Of a stretch of DNA of 17,883 nt, positions 17,397-17,883 are shown piece by piece (position 1 is the stretch's first letter; each line of letters starts with the position of its first letter). The DNA is from Pseudomonadota bacterium (GTDB lineage Bacteria; Pseudomonadota; Alphaproteobacteria; Acetobacterales; Acetobacteraceae): assembly GCA_021828605.1 (NCBI GenBank), contig JAJZEG010000328.1:1-17883 (forward strand), written 5' to 3'. Below the pieces are notes generated by a model. It was not told where the DNA came from, did no database searches, and saw only the letters and a list, made by a program, of their open reading frames with translations. A program made the position numbers and the translations under genes.

Positions 17397-17883
17397 ATGA
17401 CGCTGCTCAGCATGACCGGCTTTGGCAATGATTTTGCCACCGAAGCCTTGCCTGGCGCTTTGCCGCAAGGCCAAAACTCACCGCAAAACTGCCCGTACGG
17501 CCTCTATGCCGAACAGCTCTCCGGCTCGCCCTTCACCGCGCCCCGCGCCACCAATGAGCGCTCCTGGCTGTACCGGATTAGCCCCTCAGTGCTGCATTTC
17601 GGCCAATTTGACCGCATCACTCACCTGCATTGGCACACCGCCCCGCATCACCCCGACCATGCTTTGCCGCTCGGCCCGCTGCGCTGGGCACCCTTGCCAA
17701 TCCCCGACACAAAGCTCAATTTTATCGATGGCATGCGCACCATCACCACGGCGGGGGACGCCCATAGCCGGGCGGGTTGCGGCGTGCACCCTGGCCCAGT
17801 TCGACGGCGCCGACCCCTTCGAGGTGCTCGTCGACCGGGCCCGCATCGAGCGGGTCGGCGCCCTTCGCCACGCCCAGTTCCAG
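17397..17883 (+). CDS. hmgA: Homogentisate 1,2-dioxygenase, N-terminal part, disrupted near the window end
   Basis: HmgA opens the homogentisate ring to maleylacetoacetate, one step after HppD. Residues 1-127 match the family: [58 protein letters not shown] and GDAHSRAG. Family length is about 430 and the catalytic cupin part is not reached. After about residue 130 (17787) the frame becomes Arg/Pro-rich and no longer resembles HmgA. GGGGAGG at 17381-17387 is the ribosome site. An ATG at 17392 is followed at once by TTA TGA, so the real start is 17397. Confidence 0.9.
   Translation, partial: MTLLSMTGFGNDFATEALPGALPQGQNSPQNCPYGLYAEQLSGSPFTAPRATNERSWLYRISPSVLHFGQFDRITHLHWHTAPHHPDHALPLGPLRWAPLPIPDTKLNFIDGMRTITTAGDAHSRAGCGVHPGPVRRRRPLRGARRPGPHRAGRRPSPRPVP
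17778..17883 (+). other. Foreign-looking high-GC coding segment at the window end
   Basis: From about 17778 the sequence changes character. The best coding phase becomes that of 17782 (a different frame from hmgA), reading [18 protein letters not shown] and then [16 protein letters not shown]. Nearly every codon there ends in G or C, unlike the preceding hmgA codons. I do not recognise the protein. A chimeric contig end or a rearrangement within hmgA would both explain it. Confidence 0.55.

Overview
The window reads as a stretch of alphaproteobacterial chromosome. The protein families, the short DapB, the dapB-metK-trmB order and the moderately high GC fit Rhodospirillales/Acetobacteraceae, but the lineage is an inference. 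No rRNA, tRNA, CRISPR array, transposase or integrase was seen.

Layout. (1) Bases 1-3459, minus strand: an MbtH-like protein followed, with an ATGA overlap, by a large non-ribosomal peptide synthetase that runs off the left edge. The visible module is condensation - adenylation - carrier. By eye its adenylation code is DILQLGLIWK (glycine), and it closely resembles module 1 of the bacillibactin synthetase DhbF. (2) 3460-3948: about 490 bases without a gene, carrying tandem repeats, two short palindromes and two long perfect hairpins that share sequence. (3) 3949-5457, minus: an OFA-type MFS transporter. (4) 5790-8468, plus: dapB, metK and trmB (lysine/peptidoglycan precursor synthesis, S-adenosylmethionine synthesis, tRNA m7G46 methylation). 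(5) 8643-13389, plus: a complete branched-chain-amino-acid-type ABC importer (binding protein, LivH, LivM, LivG, LivF). The last four genes overlap by ATGA, and a strong GCGA-capped hairpin follows the binding-protein gene. (6) 13481-14680, plus: a YbfB/YjiJ-type MFS transporter, convergent with (7) 14694-15560, minus: a persulfide-dioxygenase-like metallo-beta-lactamase-fold protein with a SqrR/BigR-like operator upstream. (8) 15676-17883: tyrosine catabolism. hppD (minus) is divergent from an Lrp/AsnC regulator followed by hmgA (plus, cut by the window end). A perfect 15-bp palindrome lies in the divergent promoter region.

How the genes work together. HppD converts 4-hydroxyphenylpyruvate to homogentisate and HmgA opens its ring; the Lrp-type protein between them probably senses a pathway compound. 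The Liv system imports an amino acid or related amide or acid. The NRPS/MbtH pair probably makes a glycine-containing peptide, possibly a catecholate siderophore, but the partner genes needed to prove this lie outside the window.

Anomaly. About the last 100 bases no longer encode homogentisate dioxygenase. They carry a very GC3-rich open frame in another phase, which suggests a chimeric contig end or a rearrangement. No wholly new system could be demonstrated; the most testable observations are the DhbF-like module, the paired palindromes, the SqrR-like site and the broken hmgA end.
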